Shown here in pieces: positions 27,254 to 36,557 of a DNA stretch of 64,000 bases (position 1 is its first letter; each line of letters starts with the position of its first letter). Both the position numbers and the translations under genes were made by a program. A model generated the notes under the pieces. It was not told the origin of the DNA and searched no databases. It saw nothing but the letters and a program-made list of their open reading frames with translations. The DNA is from Legionella massiliensis (GTDB lineage Bacteria > Pseudomonadota > Gammaproteobacteria > Legionellales > Legionellaceae): positions 434,001 to 498,000 of the forward strand of contig NZ_CCVW01000001.1 in assembly GCF_000756815.1 (NCBI RefSeq), given 5' to 3'.

Positions 27254-29049
27254 TGCAGACAACAAAGCCTTTAACCTGGATAACAATGAAACAATCTCTA
27301 ACACAATTTACCCTTAATATCCTCAAGCCCTATAAAGGTTATCTCGCTATCTTTGCTTTTGTCGCTCTATTCTGGGCAATTACAAATACCCTGCTACCCT
27401 ACACTCTGAAAATCATTATTGATAAGGCCACAGGATTTCAAGGGGATAAGGCTGCGGCCTTTGCAGCTATTCAGCCCTACATCTTTTTATACATCGCTTT
27501 ATGGATAGGCTTATGCCTGGACATGCGTCTATTGGATTGGGTAAAACTCAAGTTATTTCCAAGCCTTAGACAAGACACAATGACAAAGATGTTTGCTTAT
27601 TTAAATCAGCACTCCCATCATTACTTCCAAAACAATTTTGCAGGTAGCCTGATTAATAAGGTGGTGGATATGCAAGGAGGGATTGTTGATATTCTAACGA
27701 CCCTTGATGATGTTTATGCCCAATCATTGGGATTAGCCATTGCCATCGTTACTTTATTATTAATTCATCCGGTATTTGCCATTATTTTAGTTGCCTGGGT
27801 CATTGTATTCCTTGGCATTACCTTTTTATTTTTGAAATCGATTGAAAATCTTTCCCATGTGTTTGCAGAAGCGCGGAGCTCTTTGGTCGGTAAGATGGTT
27901 GATAGCATTAGCAACATTGTGAATATTCGTTTATTCGCAAAGCATCACTATGAAAACAGCCATGTCGGAGCCTCAATTGCCGATACAGTCCAGAAAGACA
28001 GGGACATGCTAGGTAAAATTATCCATATGCGCATCTGGTGGGATATCAGTATCGTTGCTTTGTTAGGTATTAATCTTTGGATGCTTGGCAAGATGTATAG
28101 CCAGAATCAGGTAACCGTGGGCGACTTTAGTTTTATTATTACTCTCTCAATCAGCATCTTATGGAATCTGTGGTTTATTGCAGGACAATTCGTGTCTTTT
28201 TCAGAGCAAGTTGGTAAGTGCAGGCAAGCGCTTTCTATTATTAATGCTGTTCACGATATTACAGATATCAAAGATGCAAAACCTTTAAAGGTTACTCATG
28301 GTGAGATTCAATTTAAAGATGTCAACTTTCACTATCGAGATGGCGGAAAGCTATTTCACAATAAAAATGTCCTCATTCATTCGGGCAAAAAAGTGGGGCT
28401 AGTCGGTTTTTCAGGTAGTGGTAAGAGTACCTTTGTAAATCTTATCTTAAGACTATTTGAAGTCGAGTCCGGCTCCATAACGATTGATCAGCAGAATATT
28501 AATCAGGTCACTCAAGAATCACTGCGTGAGAATATTGCCTTAATTCCTCAGGATGTCTCTTTATTTCATCGTAGCTTAATGGAAAACATTCGCTACGGCC
28601 GCTCCAACGCGAGCGACGAAGATCTAATCGAAGCCTCTAAAAAAGCCCATTGCCATGAATTTATTAGTCAACTTAATGAGGGCTACCAATCGATGGTAGG
28701 AGAGCGAGGCATAAAGCTATCCGGCGGCCAGCGTCAGCGAATTGCGATTGCACGGGCCATCTTAAAAAACGCGCCCATTCTCATTCTGGATGAGGCAACC
28801 TCCGCACTAGACTCTGTCACTGAAAAATACATTCAAGATGCTCTTCATCATTTAATGAAAGGCAAAACAACTATAGTCATTGCGCACCGTCTATCTACTC
28901 TTTCTGAAATGGATAGAATCTTAGTATTTGATAATGGACAGATTATTGAAGATGGGTCGCATGAGGAATTAATTCAGTTAAATGGCCATTATGCCAAAAT
29001 GTGGCACATGCAAGCGGGTGGTTTTCTTCCTGAGCGCCCAGCCCCTTAG
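27253..29049 (+). CDS. ABC exporter, fused membrane and ATPase domains
   Basis: A 598-residue half-transporter. Six membrane helices lie in residues ~25-320, then the ATPase: Walker A LVGFSGSGKST (~385-395), Q-loop LIPQDVSLF, signature LSGGQRQR (~490), Walker B ILILDEATSALD (~507) and the switch His in IAHRLST. It acts as a homodimer or with a paralogue to export a lipid, peptide or drug. A second Met (MKQSLTQ) at codon 12 is a possible alternate start. The last codons fall within the inverted repeat at 29036, so the end of the protein may have been reshaped by that element. Confidence 0.9.
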   Translation: MQTTKPLTWITMKQSLTQFTLNILKPYKGYLAIFAFVALFWAITNTLLPYTLKIIIDKATGFQGDKAAAFAAIQPYIFLYIALWIGLCLDMRLLDWVKLKLFPSLRQDTMTKMFAYLNQHSHHYFQNNFAGSLINKVVDMQGGIVDILTTLDDVYAQSLGLAIAIVTLLLIHPVFAIILVAWVIVFLGITFLFLKSIENLSHVFAEARSSLVGKMVDSISNIVNIRLFAKHHYENSHVGASIADTVQKDRDMLGKIIHMRIWWDISIVALLGINLWMLGKMYSQNQVTVGDFSFIITLSISILWNLWFIAGQFVSFSEQVGKCRQALSIINAVHDITDIKDAKPLKVTHGEIQFKDVNFHYRDGGKLFHNKNVLIHSGKKVGLVGFSGSGKSTFVNLILRLFEVESGSITIDQQNINQVTQESLRENIALIPQDVSLFHRSLMENIRYGRSNASDEDLIEASKKAHCHEFISQLNEGYQSMVGERGIKLSGGQRQRIAIARAILKNAPILILDEATSALDSVTEKYIQDALHHLMKGKTTIVIAHRLSTLSEMDRILVFDNGQIIEDGSHEELIQLNGHYAKMWHMQAGGFLPERPAP

Positions 29050-29155
29050 GGGCAAACATTGATAAAGACCCTGTCATCCCGAACATAGTGAGGGATCTCC
29101 GGGATTAGCACGGTGCCACACTCAGGAGATGTCTCTCTACGTTCGACATGACGTA
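29036..29155. repeat. Right inverted repeat flanking the ABC-exporter cassette
   Basis: This segment, from CCCAGCCCCTTAGGGGC through AAAGACCCTGTCATCCCGA and GGGATCTCCGGGATTAGCAC, is the inverted partner of 26478-26575. It starts inside the ABC gene and continues into the gap before the HAD gene. The two copies are 2.5 kb apart and bracket one transcription unit. Confidence 0.65.
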
Positions 29156-29209
29156 CGTCTTTGGGAGCATAATGATTAAATTTATACTCAACCCTTTACA
29201 AGGAAATTT

Positions 29210-29875
29210 ATGTTTCAAGCGCTTATTTTCGATTTTGATGGTGTGATTTTAGACAGTGAACCACTTCACTATGAAGCTTGTTCTTTTGTTTTTAAACAAT
29301 TGGGCTTGGCGCTAAGCTATGAGGAATATGTAGAGAAATACCTTGGTCTCTCAGATAAGGAAATGTTCCCTAAGGTTCTTTCTGCAAAAAATTTCAACCT
29401 TTCATTGGACAAAATTAATGCCCTTATTGAAGAAAAGACGAAGCACTATCAAGAAATAGTCAGGCTCTGTGATAGCTTGCCGATGATTGACTCTGTTGAT
29501 CGATACATTGAATATATCTCTCAAAAAATACCTAAACTTGCTATTTGCTCAGGCTCCACTCGAAATGAAATTAGGGCGGTGCTCACAAAATTAAAACAAG
29601 GTAGATTGCAAAGCTATTTCAATACGATTATTACCTCAGAAGATGTGCAACAGGGTAAGCCCTCTCCTGAAGGTTATTTGCTCACCGCGAAGCAACTTAA
29701 TGTTCCCCCTAGTGAATGTTTAGTTATAGAAGACACACCTCACGGGGTAGACGCTGCGAAAGCTGCTGGGATGCAGGCCATTGCCATATTGACTAGTTAT
29801 AAAAAGGATCAATTTCAACATGCGGACAAAGTAATAACGAATTTTAACCAACTCATTGTGGAAGAAGTTTATTAA
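29210..29875 (+). CDS. HAD-superfamily phosphatase, beta-phosphoglucomutase-like
   Basis: A 221-residue HAD subfamily IA protein. Motif I is IFDFDGVILDSEPLHYEA (nucleophile Asp near residue 9), motif II LAICSGSTR (Ser/Thr near 118), motif III Lys in QGKPSPEGY (near 150), and motif IV VIEDTPHGVDAA (acidic pair near 171). The helical cap between motifs I and II selects the substrate, probably a sugar phosphate; which one cannot be decided. A good ribosome-binding site (AAGGAAATTT) precedes the ATG. The cupin gene follows 11 bases later, so they are likely co-transcribed. Confidence 0.85.
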   Translation: MFQALIFDFDGVILDSEPLHYEACSFVFKQLGLALSYEEYVEKYLGLSDKEMFPKVLSAKNFNLSLDKINALIEEKTKHYQEIVRLCDSLPMIDSVDRYIEYISQKIPKLAICSGSTRNEIRAVLTKLKQGRLQSYFNTIITSEDVQQGKPSPEGYLLTAKQLNVPPSECLVIEDTPHGVDAAKAAGMQAIAILTSYKKDQFQHADKVITNFNQLIVEEVY

Positions 29876-29886
29876 GGAGTATTTGA

Positions 29887-30228
29887 ATGAAAGTAGCATT
29901 TAAAAATCAAGCAAAGGAAAAGGCAAATAGTAACAGCTGCTCTGTTATAGAATATCCCTTAAACGACCCTATGTTAGATATTGCCATTGCTGCTATTAGC
30001 GGTCGTTATCCTGAAAATGGCAGGGCGGTTAATCAAGAGTGTCAGGAACTGGCCTATGTGAAAGCGGGCGAAGGCAAGATTGTCATTAATGGCGAAGAAA
30101 TTCCTTTAACCGTGGGTGATAGCATTATTATAGATGCTGGAGAGCCCTATTATTGGGAAGGGAGCCTAGAACTTATCCTTTCCTGTAGACCGGCATGGAC
30201 AGCGGCTCAGCATCAGCAAGTCGATTAG
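29887..30228 (+). CDS. Small cupin-domain protein
   Basis: A 113-residue single-domain cupin. The two motifs appear as ELAYVKAGEGKIVINGEEIP and GDSIIIDAGEPYYWEG. The usual metal-binding His pair is replaced by Tyr and Glu, so this is either a metal-free cupin or one with altered ligands. It follows the HAD phosphatase with a short gap and an AAGGAG site, implying a shared role in small-molecule or sugar metabolism. Confidence 0.7.
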   Translation: MKVAFKNQAKEKANSNSCSVIEYPLNDPMLDIAIAAISGRYPENGRAVNQECQELAYVKAGEGKIVINGEEIPLTVGDSIIIDAGEPYYWEGSLELILSCRPAWTAAQHQQVD

Positions 30229-30371
30229 TAACGCTAACAATGACGGAGTAAGGTAACCTATTACAATTTTGCCCGATGCCTATTTTTCCTCTAATAGTAA
30301 GATCAAATATCTTGCAAAAAACTAAATTGTAAATTTAAATATCAATTATCGCCAACTACACGAGACTCGAT

Positions 30372-31259
30372 ATGGCATTTGATGATGTGTTAATAGACTC
30401 GGGCATTTTACAACAATATATAGATTACTTCGTTCAGCTCCATCAGAAGCATCCCTTAGCTTTAAAATATATAGAGCAATTTTGGCTAAAAGGAGACGCT
30501 GCCTCTGAGGACTCCCCTCTTTCTGGACGTTTGTTTTTTTCAAATTTTTACATTGACAATGATGCTGTTGGCGAAGAGCTTGCGCCCCTAATAGTCAATA
30601 ATCTCCTTTGCTCTACTAAACAACAAATTGATATATGCATGAATCTCTATATGAGTACCCCTGCAGATGAAAGACTCAAGTGCCTTCCTGCACAGATCGT
30701 TAAGGTATTTCATTTTTTCGTAACATTTTCTATGGAGATGACTGATTGGAGAACACTTTGGAATACCCTTTCTCTTGATGGTAAAACTGTTGATAGCGAG
30801 CGCAATAAGAAGTTATGCGATTTTGTCATTCAGCAAATAGCTTTCGGTATTGCCCCTATTATTCAAGATCACATAAAAAGAAGAGAAAGTGGCTATTATC
30901 TCGGGTTTAAAACCATTGAAAACATGAAACAACTGAGAAAACTTAATTCTCACGAAATAAAATGTCCTGCACTTATTCGTCTTAACGATGGTCAAGATGG
31001 GACTGCTTTTTATCTATTAAAATCGATAAAATCAGGTCCCATCTTGCTTAAGAATCTCGATAAAAGCACGCCTTGTAACGCTAATGAGCAACCAGACTTA
31101 TGGGTCAATAGCGCAGAAAATCAGGCAATTTATAAAGCGATCGATCCGCTGTTAAATACCAGTAAAAATGGGAAAAAAGCAACTTTCTTCTACTATGCTA
31201 ATAGCCTTTCCTCATCAGATAGCCAATCACCACGCGTAACAGCGCAATACACAGGCTGA
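30372..31259 (+). CDS. Uncharacterised protein, possible effector
   Basis: A 295-residue soluble protein without recognised domain. The first ~175 residues look helical (LQQYIDYFVQLHQKHPLALK, then AFGIAPIIQDHIKRRESG); residues ~180-275 look mixed. The C-terminus is Ser/Thr-rich (SLSSSDSQSPRVTAQYTG), which fits, without proving, a Dot/Icm secretion signal. It converges with the phosphatase-fold gene 18 bases away, with no terminator visible between. No signal peptide or membrane segment. Function unknown. Confidence 0.5.
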   Translation: MAFDDVLIDSGILQQYIDYFVQLHQKHPLALKYIEQFWLKGDAASEDSPLSGRLFFSNFYIDNDAVGEELAPLIVNNLLCSTKQQIDICMNLYMSTPADERLKCLPAQIVKVFHFFVTFSMEMTDWRTLWNTLSLDGKTVDSERNKKLCDFVIQQIAFGIAPIIQDHIKRRESGYYLGFKTIENMKQLRKLNSHEIKCPALIRLNDGQDGTAFYLLKSIKSGPILLKNLDKSTPCNANEQPDLWVNSAENQAIYKAIDPLLNTSKNGKKATFFYYANSLSSSDSQSPRVTAQYTG

Positions 31260-31277
31260 TCGCTTACAAACATTCTT

Positions 31278-33161
31278 TTATTGCCGATATTCTATATTGC
31301 CGGGAGCTAGCTCTGTATCCTCTGCACGACTAAGCTGCTCCTTCGCATCGCGGGCAAATTGCCCGCCCTTACTTAAGGCGCCATCTTTGCTAACAAGCGC
31401 TTTAAGTTTACGCCACAATTCATAAAGCAAAGAATCGTCGCGGTGCTTTTCCAGCTTAGACGTTTTCTCCTCTGAATTGAGTGTCTCGTGAAGGGAGGCA
31501 AGTATTTGGCTAGGCTCCTGATCTTGCGTTAACGCCATATTAAAATCAGAGATTATTTCCCTTTTCTCTAGCAATAACTGTTCACTTGCAGGCAACTCTT
31601 GCTGAGCATCATGTCCACGCCCCTCAGGGGCTTTTGGCAAATAACGCTCATAGATCTGCAAAGTTTGATTAAATGCTAATAATTTCTCAGTTTGTCCTAT
31701 CCAGGTACCTAATCTCGGTAAGTCATCCGCTTCAAGCAAATGCTTTACGGAATTTGTAATGATTTGAGCTGCTATATTTCGCTCCTCCTCAGAACCCGCT
31801 GCACATAAATATTTAGACTTTAATTCATCCAATTTTAGAAGAGCAGAATGAATACTTGCTGCCTGCTCTAGATCAGCAAGACTTCCAAGTGACTCAGGTT
31901 TTCTAATAGCTAACCAAGGGGCTTCAGAAAAAAGTTGTTGCTTAAAATCAGCCAAAAGCTTTGGTGGTGCATCGGCAGGAAGGCTTTTCTCAAATTGAGC
32001 CAGATATCCTAATTTATCTGCATGCAATTGCAGATGTCTTTGCAGGAGCCCATTTGGTGATAGATATAATTGGTAGGCCTTGAGCAGATAGGCTTTTTGA
32101 TTATCAGGACTGTCACTAGTAAACGCATCAGAAAGCAGATGTTTTGCAAGCTCTGGAGCAGCATCCACTAAAGCACAAACGATTGCATCACGTACTCGCT
32201 CAACCTCGTCTTGCCGAGGATCCAGGGTAATTTCACTACTACCAATAACCGAATGATCACGCGCAGCTCCTGCAACGGGTTGAATTATAGAGCCGTCTAA
32301 CTCAACCACTGCAGAGGTTGACGAAGCCAATTGCGTTTTAGCTGCATCAATATCTGTATGAGAAACAACATCGAGCATTCCGCCTTTCGCCCTACCTACT
32401 CGTTTCTTATCAGCCCTGTTCAACACATCCACCCCTTCAATATTTAAGTAGGTTGAAGGCCGCGATTGATGGTGATTACCAAGAGGGGCCATGGCAAAGC
32501 CCTGCATATCTGGATTAGAAAGGTGGTCCCATGCGTTTTCGCTTTGTATTGTGCCATGGCTGTCTTGGCTCATAATATTGCGGGTATTCATATCAAGACC
32601 GCTACAGCTAAGATGAGGGATTACCCCACAGAGCTCCGTCCAGTTAGTAACATTAAATTTTTGTAAGCCGTGAACATTTGCCCAATCTTGGGCTCGCTGG
32701 GCATCACTAAAGGCATCGAGATGCCCGTTTACAGCATCAATGCTATAAGTCTCTTGCCCTTTTGTCGCTTTTATCCGGGTTAGCATACCCCCTTTGTTGT
32801 AACCACTTCCGCCACGAATACGCTCCCCATCTCGTCTCGCATGACCGCTCACCTTATCATCAAATTCAACACTAACTTCCGGTTTATGCAACACAATAGA
32901 CATCATGCCTGTATCTTTATGGAATTGCGTGCTGAATTTAGTATGAGTCGCCATCCTAGGGCCTTTGCTAACAACGAGGTCAGTGGTTCCTATAGCTTTT
33001 TGCAAATCCTCCATCGCTTCATTAAAATCCACCTCCTGACAGTTCAAGATAAACAGATCGGTATCGGAGTTAGCTAAATCCTCAACAAGGCTTTTTGCGA
33101 CTTCTTGGCCTGGGGTGCTATTACCACAGTTAAGAGTATAAACTTGTAATGTTAAGGGCAT
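31278..33161 (-). CDS. Endonuclease/exonuclease/phosphatase-fold protein, probable effector
   Basis: A 627-residue protein. Residues 1-310 carry the EEP-superfamily metal and catalytic residues in order: N11 (YTLNCGN), E43 (LNCQEV), N145/H147 (VNGHLD), D190/N192/R194 (SGLDMNTR, cf. the GDxNxR box of inositol 5-phosphatases) and D301/H302 (ARDHS). The remaining 310 residues are helical and unlike known enzymes, perhaps a targeting domain. The end is Glu-rich (EQLSRAEDTELAPGNIEYRQ), a feature of Dot/Icm signals. A phosphoinositide phosphatase delivered to the host is a reasonable guess; a nuclease or a sphingomyelinase-like enzyme is also possible. There is no signal peptide. Confidence 0.65.
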   Translation of the reverse strand: MPLTLQVYTLNCGNSTPGQEVAKSLVEDLANSDTDLFILNCQEVDFNEAMEDLQKAIGTTDLVVSKGPRMATHTKFSTQFHKDTGMMSIVLHKPEVSVEFDDKVSGHARRDGERIRGGSGYNKGGMLTRIKATKGQETYSIDAVNGHLDAFSDAQRAQDWANVHGLQKFNVTNWTELCGVIPHLSCSGLDMNTRNIMSQDSHGTIQSENAWDHLSNPDMQGFAMAPLGNHHQSRPSTYLNIEGVDVLNRADKKRVGRAKGGMLDVVSHTDIDAAKTQLASSTSAVVELDGSIIQPVAGAARDHSVIGSSEITLDPRQDEVERVRDAIVCALVDAAPELAKHLLSDAFTSDSPDNQKAYLLKAYQLYLSPNGLLQRHLQLHADKLGYLAQFEKSLPADAPPKLLADFKQQLFSEAPWLAIRKPESLGSLADLEQAASIHSALLKLDELKSKYLCAAGSEEERNIAAQIITNSVKHLLEADDLPRLGTWIGQTEKLLAFNQTLQIYERYLPKAPEGRGHDAQQELPASEQLLLEKREIISDFNMALTQDQEPSQILASLHETLNSEEKTSKLEKHRDDSLLYELWRKLKALVSKDGALSKGGQFARDAKEQLSRAEDTELAPGNIEYRQ

Positions 33162-33377
33162 AATTGCAAATCACTCTGTTTAGGACCATTCTTTTTATTA
33201 TACTCTTAAACAATTAGTTTTCGAGCATGTTTTGCATAAAAAATAAGCTTTTAGAACACCGTGATCCAATAATAAACAACCCTTGCCTCTAAATCTATTT
33301 CAAAATTAAGCCTATTCGAGCTAACATTAGAACTTAACTAGTTTCCTAGTATTAATACCCACTTATTGAGATAAAAA

Positions 33378-34019
33378 ATGGGCCATCTTAGTTTTATTGA
33401 ACACCTTATTTGCGGAGTTGATGACGCTTTGCGCACCTTAGCGCCCCCTAAAAGCCGCCCATGCCAAAGAAAATCCCCTGGCGAAAATCTTGCAGATGCC
33501 CCTTTAAACTCGCAGGAGAAAAAACATGTGGCGGGATTAATGCGGGTTAATCACTCAGGTGAGGTCTGCGCACAAGCACTTTACCAGGGACAAGCATTAA
33601 CCGCGCAATTAACAGCGGTTAAAGCGCAAATGGATGCGGCTGCAGAAGAGGAGATCGATCATTTAGCCTGGTGCGAACAAAGATTAAAGGAACTTGATAG
33701 TCAGCCTAGTTTGCTAAACCCCTTTTGGTATTTAGGCTCATTGCTGTTGGGGACCTTGGCAGGCGCCGCAGGTGATCGCTGGAGCCTGGGTTTTGTCGCA
33801 GAGACAGAAAAGCAAGTTGTCGACCATTTGCAAAAGCATTTACAAAAACTACCCGCCCAGGATCAAAAGTCAAAAGCAATTTTAGAACAGATGAATGAAG
33901 ATGAGGCACAACATGCTGAGGTTGCTATAGAAGCCGGTGCGGCAGAGCTACCTTTTTTTATAAAACAATTAATGCAGAGCGTATCCAAATTGATGACACG
34001 CTCCAGCTATTATTTCTAG
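33378..34019 (+). CDS. coq7: Coq7-type demethoxyubiquinone hydroxylase
   Basis: A 213-residue diiron hydroxylase that adds the C6 hydroxyl in ubiquinone synthesis, replacing UbiF in many proteobacteria. Ligands are seen in order: VNHSGEVCAQALY (Glu), AAEEEIDHLAWCE (Glu and His), AETEKQVVDHLQ (Glu) and EDEAQHAEVA (Glu and His). A central hydrophobic stretch (YLGSLLLGTLAGAAG) helps membrane association. It complements ubiH and ubiI at 4.2-6.6 kb. The CNNM-type gene begins one base after its stop. Confidence 0.9.
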   Translation: MGHLSFIEHLICGVDDALRTLAPPKSRPCQRKSPGENLADAPLNSQEKKHVAGLMRVNHSGEVCAQALYQGQALTAQLTAVKAQMDAAAEEEIDHLAWCEQRLKELDSQPSLLNPFWYLGSLLLGTLAGAAGDRWSLGFVAETEKQVVDHLQKHLQKLPAQDQKSKAILEQMNEDEAQHAEVAIEAGAAELPFFIKQLMQSVSKLMTRSSYYF

Positions 34020-34020
34020 T

Positions 34021-35337
34021 ATGGAAAATTTCCTTTTTATTCTTGCAGCCTTTGTGCTGGTTTTACTAAATGCCTTTTTCGTCGCAGCTGAATTCGGCAT
34101 GGTGAAATTACGCTACACGCGTGTGGCAATCATCAAGGAAGAATACCCCCGACGAGGCAAAATTCTAGCCAAGGTTCATCAAAATCTTGACTCCTATCTC
34201 TCAGCCTGCCAGCTTGGTATTACACTCGCCTCCTTAGGTTTGGGCTGGGTTGGTGAGCCGGCCTTTGCTCAGCTTTTAAGTCCTTTTTTTTATTGGATTG
34301 GCCTTAGTAATCCCGCTGTAATTGGATTTATTAGCTTCGCCATCGCTTTTACACTTCTTTCCTTTCTGCACATAGTCGTCGGTGAGCTAATGCCCAAATC
34401 GCTGGCAATTCGCCAAAGCGAGCAAATATCACTATGGACAGCAACTCCCCTATATTATTTTTATTGGCTAATGTACCCGGTGATTTGGCTGCTTAATTCC
34501 TGTTCAATTCTATTGCTGAAAAGCCTCAAGTTAGACGTTATTCATCCCGGAGAACAATATCACTCCAGTGCGGAGATTAAATTAATCCTACGTTCCAGCC
34601 AATTGCACGGCGAGTTGAGCCAACAAGAAGGAAGCATTCTGGCCCACACCTTGGAAATGGGTGATCTTAATGTGAGCGATATCATGCGCTCCTATGACGA
34701 TATGGTCATGCTGGACAACAAAATTGCCAGCAATGATTTGATGGAGATTTTGAGTCGCTATCGCTATAGTCGTTATCCAGTCTATGACCGCAGCAAAAAA
34801 CAAATTATTGGAATTCTTCATGTAAAAGATTTACAACCCTTGCTGCACGAGGCTCAAGGCAATGTCGAGCTTTCTTTTGATAGTTTAATTAGACCTGTCC
34901 CTAAAATTTCCTACAGGCTTCCTGTTTTAAACTTATTACGACAATTTCAGGGTGGAATGCCTCATTTTGCCTTAGTTTATGGGCGTCAGGGAGCAATTGC
35001 CGGCTTTGTGACTTTGGATAATTTATTGCATTTAGTTCTTGGTGTGATTAAAGATGAATTCCACAAAACACAGGATGCCTGGCTTAGCCACAGTGATGGC
35101 AGCATCACTGTGCAAGGCGATTGCCCTCTGTATGCACTTGAACGAGCATTACAACGTGAGTTATCGTTAGACATTGATGAGGAAACCGAAGTCGCCACTA
35201 TAGCCGGCCTCATTCTACATACACTCGGCTCCGTGCCCAAAGAGGGAACAACCATTAATTTTCCTGAGTTTTCTGCCACGGTTGAACGAATAAAAGGGGC
35301 GCGAATTAAACAGGTTAGGATTAGACCTGAGATCTAA
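34021..35337 (+). CDS. CNNM/CorC-type membrane protein with CBS domains
   Basis: A 438-residue protein. A DUF21/CNNM membrane domain (residues 1-200) with four hydrophobic segments (FLFILAAFVLVLLNAFFVAA, ACQLGITLASLGLGW, FISFAIAFTLLSFL, YYFYWLMYPVIWLL) is followed by two CBS motifs (MRSYDDMVML, YSRYPVYDRS, GILHVKDL) and a C-terminal CorC_HlyC domain. Family members are magnesium or cobalt efflux-related; 'hemolysin' labels on homologues are misleading. It is adjacent to coq7 with a one-base gap, so probably co-transcribed. Confidence 0.85.
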   Translation: MENFLFILAAFVLVLLNAFFVAAEFGMVKLRYTRVAIIKEEYPRRGKILAKVHQNLDSYLSACQLGITLASLGLGWVGEPAFAQLLSPFFYWIGLSNPAVIGFISFAIAFTLLSFLHIVVGELMPKSLAIRQSEQISLWTATPLYYFYWLMYPVIWLLNSCSILLLKSLKLDVIHPGEQYHSSAEIKLILRSSQLHGELSQQEGSILAHTLEMGDLNVSDIMRSYDDMVMLDNKIASNDLMEILSRYRYSRYPVYDRSKKQIIGILHVKDLQPLLHEAQGNVELSFDSLIRPVPKISYRLPVLNLLRQFQGGMPHFALVYGRQGAIAGFVTLDNLLHLVLGVIKDEFHKTQDAWLSHSDGSITVQGDCPLYALERALQRELSLDIDEETEVATIAGLILHTLGSVPKEGTTINFPEFSATVERIKGARIKQVRIRPEI

Positions 35338-35433
35338 GCACTTAATAGTCTGCATAAATACGCGGTAATTTCGAAGATATACTAACGGTGTGTTAGCTGT
35401 TTGGAGGGAGTTAATGATTTATAAGGATGAGCG

Positions 35434-36423
35434 ATGGAATCAGGCAGTTTATTTATCATCTTGGTAATTATTATTGCCTTTAGTTTTGATTTCATAAATG
35501 GTTTCCATGATGCAGCCAATTCTATTGCTACGATTGTTACCACAGGTGTACTAACACCGCGCCAGGCAGTACTTTGGGCAGCTTTTTTTAATTTGATTGC
35601 CTTTTTAGTCTTTAACCTTATGGTGGCTAAGACCATTGGTAGTGGCTTGATTGATACTGCAATTGTTGATGCGCAGCTTGTCTTCGCTGCTTTAATTGGC
35701 GCTATATTTTGGAACTTGGTAACCTGGTTCTATGGTTTGCCCTCCAGTTCATCGCACGCCCTGATTGGCGGCCTTGCTGGCGCTGCCTTAGCAAAAGCAG
35801 GGGTAGGCTCCCTTAAACCACTGGGATTTCTTAAAGTTGCCATCGGTATTTTTGTTTCACCAGCCGTAGGTATCGTCACCGGTTTTTTATTGACCTTCTT
35901 ATTTACCCTCTTATTAAAAAAGTATTCAGAACCCGCAGTCACAAAAGCGTTTAATAGCTTTCAACTCGTCTCCTCTGCCTTGTTGAGCCTCACTCATGGT
36001 GGGAATGATGCACAAAAAACAATGGGGATCATTGCTGTCTTGCTGTTTTCCGCCAATATGCTAGGCGATACCTTTTATGTACCCTGCTGGGTAGTCATCT
36101 CATGCCAAATTGTGATTAGCCTGGGAACCCTTACAGGTGGCTGGCGTATTGTTCATACTATGGGTACAAAGATAACTGAACTTAACTCACTGCGCGGCTC
36201 TGCAGCTGAATCCGGGGCAGCAATAATGATCTATCTGGCCACAGAGCAAGGTATCCCTGTATCCACAACACACACAGTGACGGGTTCCATTGCTGGTGTC
36301 GGTTTGTATAATGGTATGAAAGCAACTCATCGAACCGTTCTAAAACGCATTTTCCTTTCCTGGCTCCTAACCATTCCTGCAGCAGGGATTATCTCTGCTG
36401 CGATCATGCTGACCTTTTTCTAA
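35434..36423 (+). CDS. pitA: PiT-family inorganic phosphate transporter
   Basis: A 329-residue membrane protein with about ten hydrophobic segments. The two PiT signatures are visible: FINGFHDAANSIATIVTT near residues 20-37 and HGGNDAQKTMGIIAV near 188-202. LPSSSSHALIGG and STTHTVTGSI mark the loop pairs that bind substrate. It moves phosphate with protons or divalent-cation complexes. Short relative to the ~500-residue E. coli PitA; many gammaproteobacterial relatives are of this compact form. No PhoU-like partner gene (DUF47) is found immediately upstream. The hairpin repeat at 36459 lies just after the stop. Confidence 0.85.
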   Translation: MESGSLFIILVIIIAFSFDFINGFHDAANSIATIVTTGVLTPRQAVLWAAFFNLIAFLVFNLMVAKTIGSGLIDTAIVDAQLVFAALIGAIFWNLVTWFYGLPSSSSHALIGGLAGAALAKAGVGSLKPLGFLKVAIGIFVSPAVGIVTGFLLTFLFTLLLKKYSEPAVTKAFNSFQLVSSALLSLTHGGNDAQKTMGIIAVLLFSANMLGDTFYVPCWVVISCQIVISLGTLTGGWRIVHTMGTKITELNSLRGSAAESGAAIMIYLATEQGIPVSTTHTVTGSIAGVGLYNGMKATHRTVLKRIFLSWLLTIPAAGIISAAIMLTFF

Positions 36424-36458
36424 GGAAAAATCTAATAGATGACTCCTCTATATTCCGT

Positions 36459-36534
36459 CATCCAGAGCGCAGCGAAGGATCTCCGGGATTAGCACGGTGC
36501 CTCATTCAGGAGATCCTTCGCTGCGCTCTGGATG
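36459..36534. repeat. REP-like element: perfect 26-bp inverted repeat
   Basis: Arms at 36459-36484 and 36509-36534 are exact reverse complements over 26 bases (left arm begins CATCCAGAGCGCAGCGAAGG). The 24-base loop contains GGGATTAGCACGG, the same core as the copies at 26.5, 29.1 and 51.4 kb. It lies between the convergent pit and exoD-like genes and may also end both messages. Confidence 0.8.
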
Positions 36535-36557
36535 ATGGGGGTTCTGTGGCATAGCTA

